Source: Hyphomicrobiales bacterium (GTDB taxonomy: Bacteria; Pseudomonadota; Alphaproteobacteria; Rhizobiales; Xanthobacteraceae). From it: DNA of 64,000 nucleotides. The notes beneath the pieces are model-generated. The model ran no database searches and was not told the origin of the DNA. It saw only the letters and a list, made by a program, of their open reading frames with translations. The translations under genes and the position numbers were made by a program. The stretch spans positions 7,620 through 71,619 of the forward strand of contig PLBP01000015.1 in the NCBI GenBank assembly GCA_003135415.1. Reading direction: 5' to 3'. Shown one piece after another: positions 10,110 through 21,800 of this stretch. How positions within the stretch are numbered: position 1 is the first letter of the stretch; each line of letters opens with the position of its first letter.

Positions 10110-10634
10110 TTATCTCTTCACGCCGCGTGCGGCGATGAAAAGCGCGAACAGCGCGAGCGCACCGGCGATCAGCGCGTTATAGCCCGCGAGCGAGAGACCA
10201 AGGAAACGCCACTGCACCTCATCGCAGGGCACGACGCGCGTGCCTTGCATCTGCGAGAGGATGCTGCCGCTGCCCGGCAGATTCACGCCCGAGCAAGTGG
10301 CTGGCCCCGGCCACCAACCCCATTCGACGCCGGCGTGATAGACGCCGAGCGCCGCGCCATAGGCAAGGATCGCGGCGATGACGAGAAGGAGCAGGCGCGC
10401 GAGCTTCGAGCGGCCAGGATTACGCGCGATAAACCCGAGAATAAGCGCGAGCGGGATCGCAGCGTAATAGGGAACCCGCTGGTCGAGGCAGAGCGGGCAC
10501 GGCACGAGCCCGATCACGTACTGAAAGAACCAGGCGCCGGCGATGGTTGCGGCACTCACGGCGGCGATGATGTAGGCCGCAGCCGAAATGGAGGCATTGC
10601 GGAAATCGAAGGAAAAAGCCGGATTTTTTTTCAT
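10110..10634 (-). CDS. dsbB: disulfide bond formation protein B
   Basis: Four-TM protein with VIGLVPCPLCLDQRVPYY and AGVEWGWWPGPATCSG. Confidence 0.9.
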   Translation of the reverse strand: MKKNPAFSFDFRNASISAAAYIIAAVSAATIAGAWFFQYVIGLVPCPLCLDQRVPYYAAIPLALILGFIARNPGRSKLARLLLLVIAAILAYGAALGVYHAGVEWGWWPGPATCSGVNLPGSGSILSQMQGTRVVPCDEVQWRFLGLSLAGYNALIAGALALFALFIAARGVKR

Positions 10635-11027
10635 GACGGAAAAGTTAGAAAACGACGAGGCGGGCAATGGATAAGCGAGCCCTGCATGTGATGCAACCGC
10701 GCCTTTTTCATGAATGCTAAATTGTCGATCTGCCGCCGGATGTTGCGGCGGCACTCGACATCGTCGAGATAGAAAATATCACGGAACTTGAAGCCGCTGC
10801 GGCCGGGTTCCATTGAGTTCCACTCATTGCAAGCCAATAAGTTTTCGCGCTCTTGTTCAACGCGAAACAATTTGTGCGCGCGATTTTGCGCACCGGCCTC
10901 ATTTTCGACTCATCGTGATGGCGCTTCGCCCCAGTGAACTAACAAACAATTCGGAGGAATCGTTCCACACAGAGACCATGCAGGACAGGACCATGGGGCG
11001 CGCGGGGGCGATGACCATGGAGTCCAC

Positions 11028-11384
11028 ATGCGAAGCGCAACCGCGATCCTTACGCTTGCCGCCGCCCTCTTCGCGGGCGGCGTTGTTGAAAGTGCGAATG
11101 CTACTGCGTCTCGCGGGCTGGCATCTTTCTACGGCTACAGAGCCAAGACCGCGAACGGCGAAATGATGAATCCGCAGGCTATGACCGCCGCGCATCCGTC
11201 ACTGCCCTTCGGTACCCGCGTGCGCGTGACCGACGTAAGCACCCACCGCGCGGTGGTCGTTCGCATCAACGACCGCGGCCCGTTCGTAGTCGGCCGCATC
11301 ATCGATCTCTCAACCGCGGCGGCCGAGGTGCTCGGCATCGTCGACCGCGGCGTCGCGATGGTCGAAGTCGAAGTCGTTTCCTAA
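11028..11384 (+). CDS. rlpA: septal ring lytic transglycosylase RlpA family protein
   Basis: GLASFYGYRAKTANGEMMNPQAMTAAHPSLPFGTRVRVTDVSTHRAVVVRINDRGPFVVGRIIDLS. Confidence 0.92.
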   Translation: MRSATAILTLAAALFAGGVVESANATASRGLASFYGYRAKTANGEMMNPQAMTAAHPSLPFGTRVRVTDVSTHRAVVVRINDRGPFVVGRIIDLSTAAAEVLGIVDRGVAMVEVEVVS

Positions 11385-11453
11385 AGCATGATCCCGAAAA
11401 AGCTTGCCCCCGGACTTGATCCGGGGGCAAGCGTTTTCGGAAAAGATCATGCT
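11385..11453. repeat. REP-like palindrome, copy 1
   Basis: agcatgatcccgaaaaagcttgcccccggacttgatccgggggcaagcgttttcggaaaagatcatgct; terminal palindrome and internal hairpin. Confidence 0.75.
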
Positions 11454-11568
11454 TCAGCAAAATGTTAGGGACGCGCGTTGATTTGACCTAGAACAACCGC
11501 GTTTTCAAAAAATCAGGCGGAAGAACCGCTTGCCGCACGGGGGCGCGCCGCTAATATCCGGCGCGCGT

Positions 11569-11655
11569 GCCCCCGTGGCGGAACTGGTAGACGCGCCTGA
11601 CTCAAAATCAGGTTGTCGCAAGGCAGTGCCCGTTCGACTCGGGCCGGGGGCACCA
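11569..11655 (+). tRNA. tRNA-Leu(CAA)
   Basis: GCCCCCGTGGCGGAACTGGTAGACGCGCCTGACTCAAAATCAGGTT...GTTCGACTCGGGCCGGGGGCACCA; CAA anticodon, class II variable arm, encoded CCA. Confidence 0.95.
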
Positions 11656-11738
11656 ACTTAATACGCGAATTGCTAAGCGATCAAAAAAATCCTTTGAGGC
11701 GCTAAGAAAACAGTGCTCCAGAGCACCCGCGCTAAATC

Positions 11739-12616
11739 CTAAACACAGGATAGATCGGAGGGTTTGAAATCCCGATACCGGATCGAGCTTTCGTCATCTG
11801 GGAACCATTCTACGCCTGATAATGTTCGCAATACTGTCCACTCGCTTTTGATCGTCGTATCCACAAACCAGATTTCATCTGGTTTGTCGGTTCGATTTAC
11901 AAGGTTCGCCTCAAGAGCGTCAGCTACGGCAACGTGGTTAGTTAACGCCATATCGCCGTTCTCCAAGATCAAGATTGATTTCGCACCTGACGCTTGCCAA
12001 CAAGCCAGCTTCGGCAGCTTGTTTTCTAGCGCAATCTCAATTCTCGTTTTTCGCAGTTGTTCGTAGTTTAATGGAGCGAAGCGAAGGGCAAAGAGACGAC
12101 CATTCGACTCTTCCGGCATCCACCAACCCGTCTCGCGGACAAGATGGAGATTGATCCCGTCGACCAACCCCTTCCGAAAGTTCTCGTGGCCAATGGGCCT
12201 ACGGCTCTTGGACGGCTGCTCTGGATATTCAGCATGGAGTTCTGCCGCGTGCTTCGCCGTCCACGCGATGACAGCCTCTTGTGCCGTCAGAATATCGCGC
12301 CGCTTCAGACCCGCCGTGGGGTCAATGGCGAACGTGAGCTTGTAAAAGCCGGGCGAAGGCAACTGGCGATCCAGCGCCGCGCATATCGGATCGATGAAGG
12401 CACCGAAGTCAACGTTGGTGTGAATCTGGCCTTCGAAAGCCTCAATGACCGTATGCTCAAGGGCGTGAGTCCTAGCTCAAAAGCGTAGTCGATGGGAGCG
12501 CCTTTGCCGTCGCGTTCAGGGCAGCGCGGATTGCTGCGCTTGGCATCCGATAACGTCTCAACTGATCGCGCAACCGCGTCACAGATTTTTCGTTCGTTCC
12601 CCGCCGCCCTTGGCAT
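11739..12616 (-). pseudogene. hypothetical protein split by a frameshift near 12,465-12,480
   Basis: MPRAAGNERKICDAV...GAPIDYAFELG in one frame continues as THALEHTVIEAFEGQIHTNVDFGAFIDPICAALDRQLPSPGFYKLTFAIDPTAG... in the frame of ORF 11739..12362. Confidence 0.55.
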
Positions 12617-12713
12617 CGCTACGTATACCTCGAATCAAATCATTAGAAGCAGATTGCAACATACGGTAGTTCCGACTTCAATTGTTCCAGCGGAAGAACT
12701 AATCTTTTCGACT

Positions 12714-13295
12714 TCAAAATATCTTCGTCGCCGCGTAGAATCCGGCGATGAAAATGATCACGAACGAAATCATAATGAGGCCAAGTCGCCGCTCGATGAA
12801 GACGCGCGCTTGCTCGCCCCAGAAATAGAGGAGCGTGGCCACGAGATAAAAGCGCACGCCGCGGGTGATGATCGAAAGCACGATGAACCAGAACAGATTA
12901 TATCCGGCAAAGCCCGAGGCGATGGTGACGAGCTTGTAGGGGATCGGCGTCGCGCCCTTGATCAGGATGATCCAGGCGCCCCACTCTGCATAGGCCGCGC
13001 GAAACGCTTCCAACTTGTCGCCATAGCCGTAGAGCCGGATGAGAAACTGCCCGAGCGTGTCGTAGAGAAGCGCGCCGATGGCGTAGCCCAGAAGCCCGCC
13101 GAGCACGGAGGCGACCGTGCAAATGCCGGCGTACCAAAAGGCGCGGTTCGGCTTCGCCAGACACATCGGTATCAGCATTATGTCGGGGGGAATCGGGAAG
13201 ACGGAGCTTTCGACGAAGGAGACCACGGCGAGCGCTTTCGGCGCCCACGGCCTCGCCGCGAGCTCAAGTACCCAGTCGTAAAGACGGCGCAACAT
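12714..13295 (-). CDS. YqaA/DedA-like membrane protein
   Basis: SFVESSVFPIPPDIMLIPMCLAKPNRAFWYA...IPYKLVTIASGFAGYN. Confidence 0.88.
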   Translation of the reverse strand: MLRRLYDWVLELAARPWAPKALAVVSFVESSVFPIPPDIMLIPMCLAKPNRAFWYAGICTVASVLGGLLGYAIGALLYDTLGQFLIRLYGYGDKLEAFRAAYAEWGAWIILIKGATPIPYKLVTIASGFAGYNLFWFIVLSIITRGVRFYLVATLLYFWGEQARVFIERRLGLIMISFVIIFIAGFYAATKIF

Positions 13296-13358
13296 GGCGG
13301 GGTTCTCTATCGACCGCGCGAGGGTGAGTCAAAGATGCCGTGAGTGGCGTCTCGGCTG

Positions 13359-13754
13359 TTAACGCACGCGGCGCGGCCTCGCGCGATCGGACGGGAGGGG
13401 GTGAATGCTGATCTTGCTGCCGCCAATAAGAGTTTTTGGCATCTTCTCCGCGATGCCCATCAGGCGCTCGCGGCGGTCCATTTCGTCCCAAACATCCTGC
13501 AGCGTGACCTTGGCTTCCACCCAGAGCACGACGAGATTGTAGAGAAGGTCGGCGCTCTCGCGGATGACGTTTGGGCGATGACCCATGGCGGCTTCGAGCG
13601 CGACTTCGGCCGCTTCTTCGGCGACTTTTTTCGCGATCTTGCGCGGCCCCGCATGCAACAGGCGGGCGGTGCGGAAAGCGGTGGTGTCCTTGCCGCGGCT
13701 GTCGCGAACGGCATCGTAGAGCCGGATCAGCGAATCACTCATGTCTTTCAACAT
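13359..13754 (-). CDS. hisE: phosphoribosyl-ATP diphosphatase
   Basis: KDTTAFRTARLLHAGPRKIAKKVAEEAAEVALEAAMGHRPNVIRESADLLYNLVVLW. Confidence 0.85.
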   Translation of the reverse strand: MLKDMSDSLIRLYDAVRDSRGKDTTAFRTARLLHAGPRKIAKKVAEEAAEVALEAAMGHRPNVIRESADLLYNLVVLWVEAKVTLQDVWDEMDRRERLMGIAEKMPKTLIGGSKISIHPLPSDRARPRRVR

Positions 13755-13885
13755 ACTATGCGCCCCGCCTTGCGAATCCTCGAAAGCGGATTGGGTTGAG
13801 GGGGCGAGCGTCGATGCTGCTCCGCGACGGCATGGCGGCGCGAGCCACTTGCCCTTAATGGCGCCATGGTCTTTGCTCTTTCTCG

Positions 13886-15004
13886 ATGCGGGCGGCCCGG
13901 GGGCGGACGAGGCTAAAGCGCAGAAGAAGCCGGGATTTTGTCATGAGTTTCGTTTTTGTTGCCGCGAGGATATTTCGCTCCAATCTTTTTTTCGGTTTGA
14001 TATTTTTTTCCGCGATTGCTTTTGCCGGCGCTGCGCACGCGCAGACGTCGATCCGGTTTCTCCTCGATTCGAAAATTGACGGAACCTCGACGCCGTTTCT
14101 ACTCGGGATCGACAAGAGGTATTTCAAGGCCGAGGGGCTCGACGTTACGGTTTTGGAGCCCCTTTCATCCGACCCAGGCGAGAACGAAGAGGAAACGATC
14201 AAGCGCATCGCCTCCGGCGACGTCGAAATGGGATTTGGCGACATCAATGCCATGATTAAATTTCGCGACCAAAACCCGCAGATGCCGATCAAGACCGTCT
14301 ACATCGTTCACAACAAGGCCGCCTATTCGATCGTTGGCCGCAAGAGCCGCGGCGTGACCTATCCGAAGGATCTTGAAGGCAAGAAGATCGGCGCGCCGCC
14401 GCGCGACGAAAGCTTCGCGCAATGGAAGATTTTCACGCAGGCGAACGCGCTCGACGAGAGCAAGATCGCAATCGAGAACATCGGCATGCCCGTGCGCGAG
14501 CCGATGCTCGCCGCGGGCCAGGTCGATGCCGTCACCGGCTTGTCGTTCTTGTCCTACATCAACCTCAAGGATCGCGGCGTTCCCGCCGACGACATCTCCG
14601 TAATGCTGATGGCCGACTACGGTGCCGATCTTTACGGCAACGCGATTCTCGTCAGTACGAAGTTCGCCGACGAAAACCCGGAGGCGGTGAAAGCTTTTCT
14701 GCGCGCTTTCACCAAAGCGTTGAAGGACACAATCTTAAAAGCCTCCGCGTCCATCGATTTCGTGATCAAGCGCAATGGCGCGCTCAGAAAAGACCTCGAG
14801 CTCGAGCGCCTCAAAATGGCGATTCGCGACAATATCCTGACGCCCGAGGTGAAGGCCAATGGCTATGGCGCGGTCGATGCCCAGCGGTTTGCGAAGTCCA
14901 TCGACCTGATCGCGCTCGCCCATCCATTCAAGCAAAAGCCGGATGCGGGCACCGTATTCGACGCCTCTTTTTTGCCGTCCCCCGCCCTTCGCAAGGCCAA
15001 TTGA
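13886..15004 (+). CDS. ABC transporter substrate-binding protein (NMT1/THI5-like)
   Basis: Signal peptide then TSIRFLLDSKIDGTSTPFLLGIDKRYFKAEGLDVTVLEP...; true start may be downstream (about 13,943). Confidence 0.85.
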   Translation: MRAARGRTRLKRRRSRDFVMSFVFVAARIFRSNLFFGLIFFSAIAFAGAAHAQTSIRFLLDSKIDGTSTPFLLGIDKRYFKAEGLDVTVLEPLSSDPGENEEETIKRIASGDVEMGFGDINAMIKFRDQNPQMPIKTVYIVHNKAAYSIVGRKSRGVTYPKDLEGKKIGAPPRDESFAQWKIFTQANALDESKIAIENIGMPVREPMLAAGQVDAVTGLSFLSYINLKDRGVPADDISVMLMADYGADLYGNAILVSTKFADENPEAVKAFLRAFTKALKDTILKASASIDFVIKRNGALRKDLELERLKMAIRDNILTPEVKANGYGAVDAQRFAKSIDLIALAHPFKQKPDAGTVFDASFLPSPALRKAN

Positions 15005-15073
15005 GCCGATAGCCGGTGGCGTTGCCGCCGGCCGCAAGCCCGTTAGAGTGCGGGTCAAAACCAGGGCGAGCCC

Positions 15074-16861
15074 ATGTATCTCCTTCGTCTTTATGCCCGC
15101 GTTTTTTCGCTGCTCGGCCCCGAGCGGCGGCTCGGCGTCGTGCTTGCGCTCGCCAATGTCGCGCTCGCGGCGGCTCAGTTCGCGGAGCCCGTTTTGTTCG
15201 GCCGCGTCATCGACGCTCTCGTCGGCGCGCAGACCGTGCATCGGACACCGACGTTTCAAGAACTCGTGCCGCTGCTGGCGGCATGGGGTGGTTTTGGCCT
15301 CTTCAGCATCGCCTCGGGTGTATTTCTCGCGCTGCACTCCGACCGGCTTTCGCATCGCCGGCGGCTCGGCATCATCACGAAATATTTCGAGCATGTTCTA
15401 CATCTGCCGCTCGCCTACCACACCGGCACCCATTCGGGCCGGCTGATGAAGATCATGCTGCAGGGCGCCGACTCGCTCTGGGGCCTGTGGCTTTCCTTCT
15501 TCCGCGATCACTTCGCGGCATTCGTCACGATCTTCGTGATGTTGCCGGTCGCGGTGTACCTGAACTGGCGGCTCGGGCTTCTTCTCGTCGGGTTGATGAT
15601 CGTTTTCGCGGCGATCACGTCCTATGCGCTGCGCCAGACCGAGATGCAGCAACTCGGCGTCGAGCGCTTTCATAGCGATCTTGCCGAGCGGACGTCGGAT
15701 GCGCTCGGCAACATTGCGTTGGTGCAAAGCTTCACGCGCGTCGACGCGGAGGTGAGGGAAATCAAGAACGTCGCGGGGCAGCTACTGGCGGCGCAAATTC
15801 CGGTTCTGACTTGGTGGGCGGTCGTTTCGGTGGCGACGCGGGCGGCGACGACGATCACGATTCTGGCGATTTTCCTCGTCGGCACCTGGCTCCACATCCG
15901 CAATCTCGTGACGATCGGCGAGATCGTCACCTTCATGAACATCGCGACGCTGTTCGTGGGCAAGCTCGAGCTCGTGGTCGGCTTCACCAACCGCCTTGTG
16001 CTCGACGCGCCGCGGCTCGCGCAATTTTTCGAGGTACTCGATACGACGCCGGTCAAGGATCGCCCCGGTGCGATCGATCTCGGCCGCGCGCAGGGCCGCG
16101 TCGAATTCGACCATGTGTCGCTTTCCTATGACGGCAAGCGGGCCGCGGTGGACGACATCAGTTTCCGGGTCGAGGCGGGCGAGACGATCGCCGTGGTGGG
16201 CGAGACCGGCGCCGGCAAGTCGACCGCGCTTTCGCTCCTGCATCGCGCTTGGGATCCGCAAAAAGGCGCTATTCGAATCGACGGGCACGATATTCGCGAC
16301 GTCACGCTCGCATCGCTCCGGCGCAATATCGGTGTCGTGTTCCAGGAAGCGTTGCTCTTCAACCGCTCGATCGAGGAAAACTTGCGCGTCGGCAAACCGG
16401 ACGCGACGCGGGAGGAGATCGCCGAGGCGCTCGCTCGCGCGCAGGCGGCCGGACTCGTGGCACGCGCGCCGGGAGGTGTCGGCTCCAATGTAGGCGAGCG
16501 CGGTCGGCAGCTATCGGGTGGCGAGCGTCAACGCATCGCGATCGCGCGCGCGCTCTTGAAGGACCCGCCGATCCTCATTCTCGACGAGGCGACGAGCGCG
16601 CTCGATGCCACCACCGAGCGGAAAGTGCAGCTTGCGCTCGACGAGGTGATGAAGGGCCGCACCACCTTCGTGATTGCGCATCGTTTGGCGACGGTGCGCA
16701 ATGCCGACCGCATTTTTGTCTTTCACGATGGCAAGATCGTCGAGCAGGGAAGCTTCGACGAATTGGTGAAGCTGAACGGCCGCTTCGCCACGCTCGCGCG
16801 CGCACAGTTCCTGGCGGCACCGGAGCCCGAGCGGATCGCGATCGCCCGCCCGGCAGAATAA
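15074..16861 (+). CDS. ABC exporter ATPase/permease, NdvA/ChvA-like (cyclic beta-glucan export)
   Basis: 595 aa with N-terminal TMs; Walker [45 protein letters not shown]-terminus [21 protein letters not shown]. Confidence 0.88.
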   Translation: MYLLRLYARVFSLLGPERRLGVVLALANVALAAAQFAEPVLFGRVIDALVGAQTVHRTPTFQELVPLLAAWGGFGLFSIASGVFLALHSDRLSHRRRLGIITKYFEHVLHLPLAYHTGTHSGRLMKIMLQGADSLWGLWLSFFRDHFAAFVTIFVMLPVAVYLNWRLGLLLVGLMIVFAAITSYALRQTEMQQLGVERFHSDLAERTSDALGNIALVQSFTRVDAEVREIKNVAGQLLAAQIPVLTWWAVVSVATRAATTITILAIFLVGTWLHIRNLVTIGEIVTFMNIATLFVGKLELVVGFTNRLVLDAPRLAQFFEVLDTTPVKDRPGAIDLGRAQGRVEFDHVSLSYDGKRAAVDDISFRVEAGETIAVVGETGAGKSTALSLLHRAWDPQKGAIRIDGHDIRDVTLASLRRNIGVVFQEALLFNRSIEENLRVGKPDATREEIAEALARAQAAGLVARAPGGVGSNVGERGRQLSGGERQRIAIARALLKDPPILILDEATSALDATTERKVQLALDEVMKGRTTFVIAHRLATVRNADRIFVFHDGKIVEQGSFDELVKLNGRFATLARAQFLAAPEPERIAIARPAE

Positions 16862-16873
16862 TCTTTTAAGGGC

Positions 16874-16999
16874 GCATGATCTTTTCTGAAAACCGGTTTC
16901 TACCCCGGATCAAGTCCGGGGCAGGCTTTTTCAGGATCATGCATTTTGCCGGAGCATGATCTTTTCCGAAAAGCGGTACCCACTTTTCGGGATCATGCT
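16874..16999. repeat. REP-like palindromes, composite copy 2
   Basis: gcatgatcttttctgaaaaccggtt...ccccggatcaagtccgggg...agcatgatcttttccgaaaagcggtacccacttttcgggatcatgct; same family as 11385-11453 and 24469-24518. Confidence 0.75.
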
Positions 17000-18168
17000 C
17001 AGCGCAGCCGCTCGAGAATCGAGACGTAATTCGCGACCGCGGCGCCACCCATGTTGAAAATGCCGGCAAGCCGCGCGTCCTTGATCTGCATGTCGCCGGC
17101 TTCGCCCCGCAATTGCATCGCGCTGATCGCGTGCATGGAAACGCCGGTGGCGCCGATCGGATGGCCCTTGGCCTTGAGGCCGCCGGACGGATTGACCGGA
17201 AGCTTGCCGCTCTTCTCGACGGTGCCCTCGTCGATGAGGCGCGCGCCTTGGCCGGGCTTCGCGAGCCCCATCGCCTCGTATTCAATCAGTTCCGCGATGG
17301 TGAAACAGTCATGCGTCTCGACGAAGGAAAGATCGTAGAGGTCGACGCCCGCCTGCTTCAGTGCGCGCGACCAGGCCTCGGTGCAGCCCTCGAACTTCAA
17401 AATGTCGCGCTTCGACATCGGCAGGAAGTCCTGCGCGTGCGCCGCGGCACGGAAGGCGATCAAAGGCTTGCCGAGCTTTTCTGCGGTCTCGACGTCGGTG
17501 AGCACGATCGCGGCGGCGCCGTCGGAAACGAGCGAACAATCGGTGCGCTTCAAGGGCCCGGCGACGCGCGGATTCTTGTCGCTCTCCGTGCGGCAGAATT
17601 CGTAGCCGAAATCCTTGCGTATCTGCGCGTATGGATTGGCGACGCCGTTCTTGTGGTTCTTCGCCGCGATGCGGGCAAGCGCGTCGGACTTGTCGCCGTA
17701 TTTTTGGAAATAGGAACCGGCGATTTTTCCGAACACGCCGGCGAAGCCGCCCTCGATCGTGCCGTCTTCCGGCAGGTACGATGCCTTCAAAAGATTCTTT
17801 CCGATCTCCGGCCCCGGCGTCTTGGTCATCTGCTCGACGCCGACCACGAGAACGACGCGCGCACTCTTCGCGGCGATCGCCTTCAGCCCCTGATGAACCG
17901 CGGCCGAGCCGGTCGCGCAGGCGTTCTCGACGCGCGTCGCGGGCTTGAAGCGGAAGCCAGGGTCGGTCTGCAAGACAAGTGCTGCGGTGAAGTCCTGGGC
18001 GCTGAAGCCCGCGTTGAAATGTCCGAGCACGATCTCGTCGACATCGGCGGCCTCGATGCCGGCGTCGGCGAGCGCCTCCTTGGCGACGCGGACGATCAGG
18101 CTCTCAACGCTTTCGGTATCGAGCTTGCCGAACGGCGTGTGGGCGAGGCCCACAATACAAGCAGTCAT
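16999..18168 (-). CDS. thiolase family protein (acetyl-CoA acetyltransferase-like)
   Basis: MTACIVGLAHTPFGKL...VENACATGSAAVHQGLKAIAA...VNPSGGLKAKGHPIGATG. Confidence 0.92.
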   Translation of the reverse strand: MTACIVGLAHTPFGKLDTESVESLIVRVAKEALADAGIEAADVDEIVLGHFNAGFSAQDFTAALVLQTDPGFRFKPATRVENACATGSAAVHQGLKAIAAKSARVVLVVGVEQMTKTPGPEIGKNLLKASYLPEDGTIEGGFAGVFGKIAGSYFQKYGDKSDALARIAAKNHKNGVANPYAQIRKDFGYEFCRTESDKNPRVAGPLKRTDCSLVSDGAAAIVLTDVETAEKLGKPLIAFRAAAHAQDFLPMSKRDILKFEGCTEAWSRALKQAGVDLYDLSFVETHDCFTIAELIEYEAMGLAKPGQGARLIDEGTVEKSGKLPVNPSGGLKAKGHPIGATGVSMHAISAMQLRGEAGDMQIKDARLAGIFNMGGAAVANYVSILERLR

Positions 18169-18309
18169 GAGGGTTGCTCCGGCATGGTTACTGACGGAAT
18201 ATAAGCGCTGTACTGAGGTCCGGCGAGCCTGTTTGCCGGGGATCCGTCGGGAGGCTAGACAAAGGGTTGGATTTGGGCTCGCGCCCGCCGTAATTCCGCC
18301 CTTACCCGA

Positions 18310-19950
18310 TTGCTATCGCTTTTTAATCCGAAGGGGATGACGGGAACTCGCCGCGTGCATAGCATTTTTGGCCGTACCAGCGGATTTGTTTATCTTGGGC
18401 TAGCAGGCCTTTTGCTCTCGGCGCTCGCGCGGCCCGCGGCAGCCGGTCCCTATGTCGTCATCGACGCCGACAGTGGCCGGGTGCTCGCCCATTCTGAAGC
18501 GGGCCAGCCCTGGTATCCGGCTTCGATTACGAAGCTGATGACCACCTTCGTCGCCTTCCGTGCCATGCGCGAGGGCCGCGTGAAGCCCGACACGCTTCTC
18601 ACCGTTTCCGACAATGCCGTTGCGCAAGACCCCACCAAAATGGGCTTTCCTACCGGCACGCAAGTGAGCGTCGATAACGCGATCAAGATGCTCTTGGTGA
18701 AATCGGCGAACGACATCGCGGTCGTGCTCGCCGAAGGCATCGGGGGATCGGTGACCGAGTTCGTCGGCGAGATGAACCGCACCGCCGCCGAGCTCGGCAT
18801 GACGGCTACCCATTACAACAACCCGAACGGATTGCCCGACGAGGGCCAGATCACAAGCGCGCGCGACATGGCGGTTCTCGCCCGCGCGATTTACCGCGAG
18901 TTTCCGGAACAAGAAATGATGTTCCGCATTCCCGCGATTAAATTCGGCAAGCGCATCATCGCCAACCACAATCGATTGATCGATCATTTTGTCGGCGCTG
19001 CCGGCATGAAGACTGGCTTCATCTGCGCCTCCGGCTTCAACATCGTCGCGAGCGCAAAGCGCGGCAACAAGCGGCTGATCGCGGTCGTGCTGGGCGGTTA
19101 TTCCGGCGCACGGCGAAACGAGGATGCGGCGCGGCTTCTGGAAAAAGGTTTTTCGCCAATGGCTACGATCACCGCGGTGTTCCGGCGGGAGCCCGGCACG
19201 GTGGAATCGATTCAAAACCTCGCGGTCGCGCCGGTGAACATCCAGGCCGATATATGCGGCGGCAAGCGCAAGCGTGCGCCGTCCGAATCCGATATCGAGG
19301 ACGATACGGCGGACAATCAAGATTCGGATTCGGCAAAAGGTTCGAAGCAGCCGCTCTTTACGGATCTGCCGCCGTCGATGGATCCGATTCCGGTGTCGGT
19401 GGTCGCCTCGCCGCAAGCGCAGGCGAAGATGGCGGAAGACGGAGCCAATGGAAGAGGTAAGAGGAAGAGGAGAGGCAAGGCATCGCAGAACGAGCAACCG
19501 GCCGAGAAGCCCGCGCTCGCCAAGGTCGTGGCTCCGCAGGGAGGACCCTTCCTGCCGCTTTCGGCGCAGTCCGCCTCGACGCAAATCGCCGCGGACGCCA
19601 CGCCCGAGCATGCTTCGCCGAATCAACCGCTCGAATTCACGCCGCTCAAATCCGGCATGGCGCAATTCGCCCCGCCGGTCGTGCGTCCGAGCGCTCCGGC
19701 GCCGGCAGAGCCCGTTCGGCGGGTGGTGACGGCGGCGAACGGAGAGACAGTGCCTCCGGCCGCGTTGAAAGGACAACCGGTGCCGGAGCAGGCCGGAAAG
19801 TCGGACGCGCTTCCGCGATCGGCGCAGGCGTTCGCGCCGGAAGGCTCGCTTGTGTTTGCGCCTGCGCTCCGCGACTTGCCGGTGGATTCCGAGCCGCCCT
19901 TGCAGTTGCCGGCGATCGCCCCGCTGCCGCGGCCGCGGCCGAAACTCTGA
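18310..19950 (+). CDS. D-alanyl-D-alanine carboxypeptidase with Pro/Ala-rich C-terminal extension
   Basis: PASITKLMTTFVAF (SxxK), KSANDIAVVLAE (SxN), AGMKTGFICASGFN (KTG); long low-complexity C-terminus. Confidence 0.92.
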   Translation: MLSLFNPKGMTGTRRVHSIFGRTSGFVYLGLAGLLLSALARPAAAGPYVVIDADSGRVLAHSEAGQPWYPASITKLMTTFVAFRAMREGRVKPDTLLTVSDNAVAQDPTKMGFPTGTQVSVDNAIKMLLVKSANDIAVVLAEGIGGSVTEFVGEMNRTAAELGMTATHYNNPNGLPDEGQITSARDMAVLARAIYREFPEQEMMFRIPAIKFGKRIIANHNRLIDHFVGAAGMKTGFICASGFNIVASAKRGNKRLIAVVLGGYSGARRNEDAARLLEKGFSPMATITAVFRREPGTVESIQNLAVAPVNIQADICGGKRKRAPSESDIEDDTADNQDSDSAKGSKQPLFTDLPPSMDPIPVSVVASPQAQAKMAEDGANGRGKRKRRGKASQNEQPAEKPALAKVVAPQGGPFLPLSAQSASTQIAADATPEHASPNQPLEFTPLKSGMAQFAPPVVRPSAPAPAEPVRRVVTAANGETVPPAALKGQPVPEQAGKSDALPRSAQAFAPEGSLVFAPALRDLPVDSEPPLQLPAIAPLPRPRPKL

Positions 19951-19954
19951 ACCG

Positions 19955-21091
<1,137 letters not shown>

Positions 21092-21178
21092 GCGCTGTCG
21101 TGCACGCATTCGAGCCGGCGCGATCAGGCTCTGACCGCGAACGCTGGTTTTTTCCCGCGCACACGTCATAAAGAAGCG

Positions 21179-21727
21179 ATGATGAAGATCGAAACGCCGA
21201 AACAAGTGCTCTCCTTCTGGAAGAAGGCGGGGCCGAAGCGCTGGTTCAAATCCGACCCGGAATTCGACCATACGATCCTGGACAAATTCCTCGTCACGCA
21301 TCAGGCGGCCGGGCTCGGCAAGCTCGCGAGCTGGGAAGAAGAGGCTTCGAGCGCGCTCGCGCTCGTCATCGTGCTCGATCAGTTTCCGCGCAACATGTTT
21401 CGCGGCACCGCGCGCGCCTTCTCCACCGACGCGCTGGCACTTGCCGCGGCGAAGCGGGCGATTGAGCACGGCTTCGACCGTAAAATTAAATTGCCCGAAC
21501 GATCGTTTCTTTATCTTCCCTTCGAGCACAGCGAAAACCTTGCCGATCAGGAAACTTCGCTCAAGCTTTACGAGGCGACGAAGGACAAAGAGTTGGTTCG
21601 CTGGGCAAAGCTCCATCACGACACCATCCAGCGCTTCGGACGCTTTCCGCACCGGAACGAAATCCTCGGGCGGGTGTCGACGCCGGAGGAAATCGCCTTT
21701 CTCGACGAGGGCGGCTTTCGGTCGTGA
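21179..21727 (+). CDS. DUF924 family protein
   Basis: VLSFWKKAGPKRWFKSDPEFDHTIL...VIVLDQFPRNMFRGTARAFSTDALAL. Confidence 0.92.
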   Translation: MMKIETPKQVLSFWKKAGPKRWFKSDPEFDHTILDKFLVTHQAAGLGKLASWEEEASSALALVIVLDQFPRNMFRGTARAFSTDALALAAAKRAIEHGFDRKIKLPERSFLYLPFEHSENLADQETSLKLYEATKDKELVRWAKLHHDTIQRFGRFPHRNEILGRVSTPEEIAFLDEGGFRS

Positions 21728-21800
21728 CGTTCGGTTAACCATCCCGCTCATTCCGAACCGTTTTTTAAGCCGCGCCCCGTAAAACGCTGCATGCCGCCGG

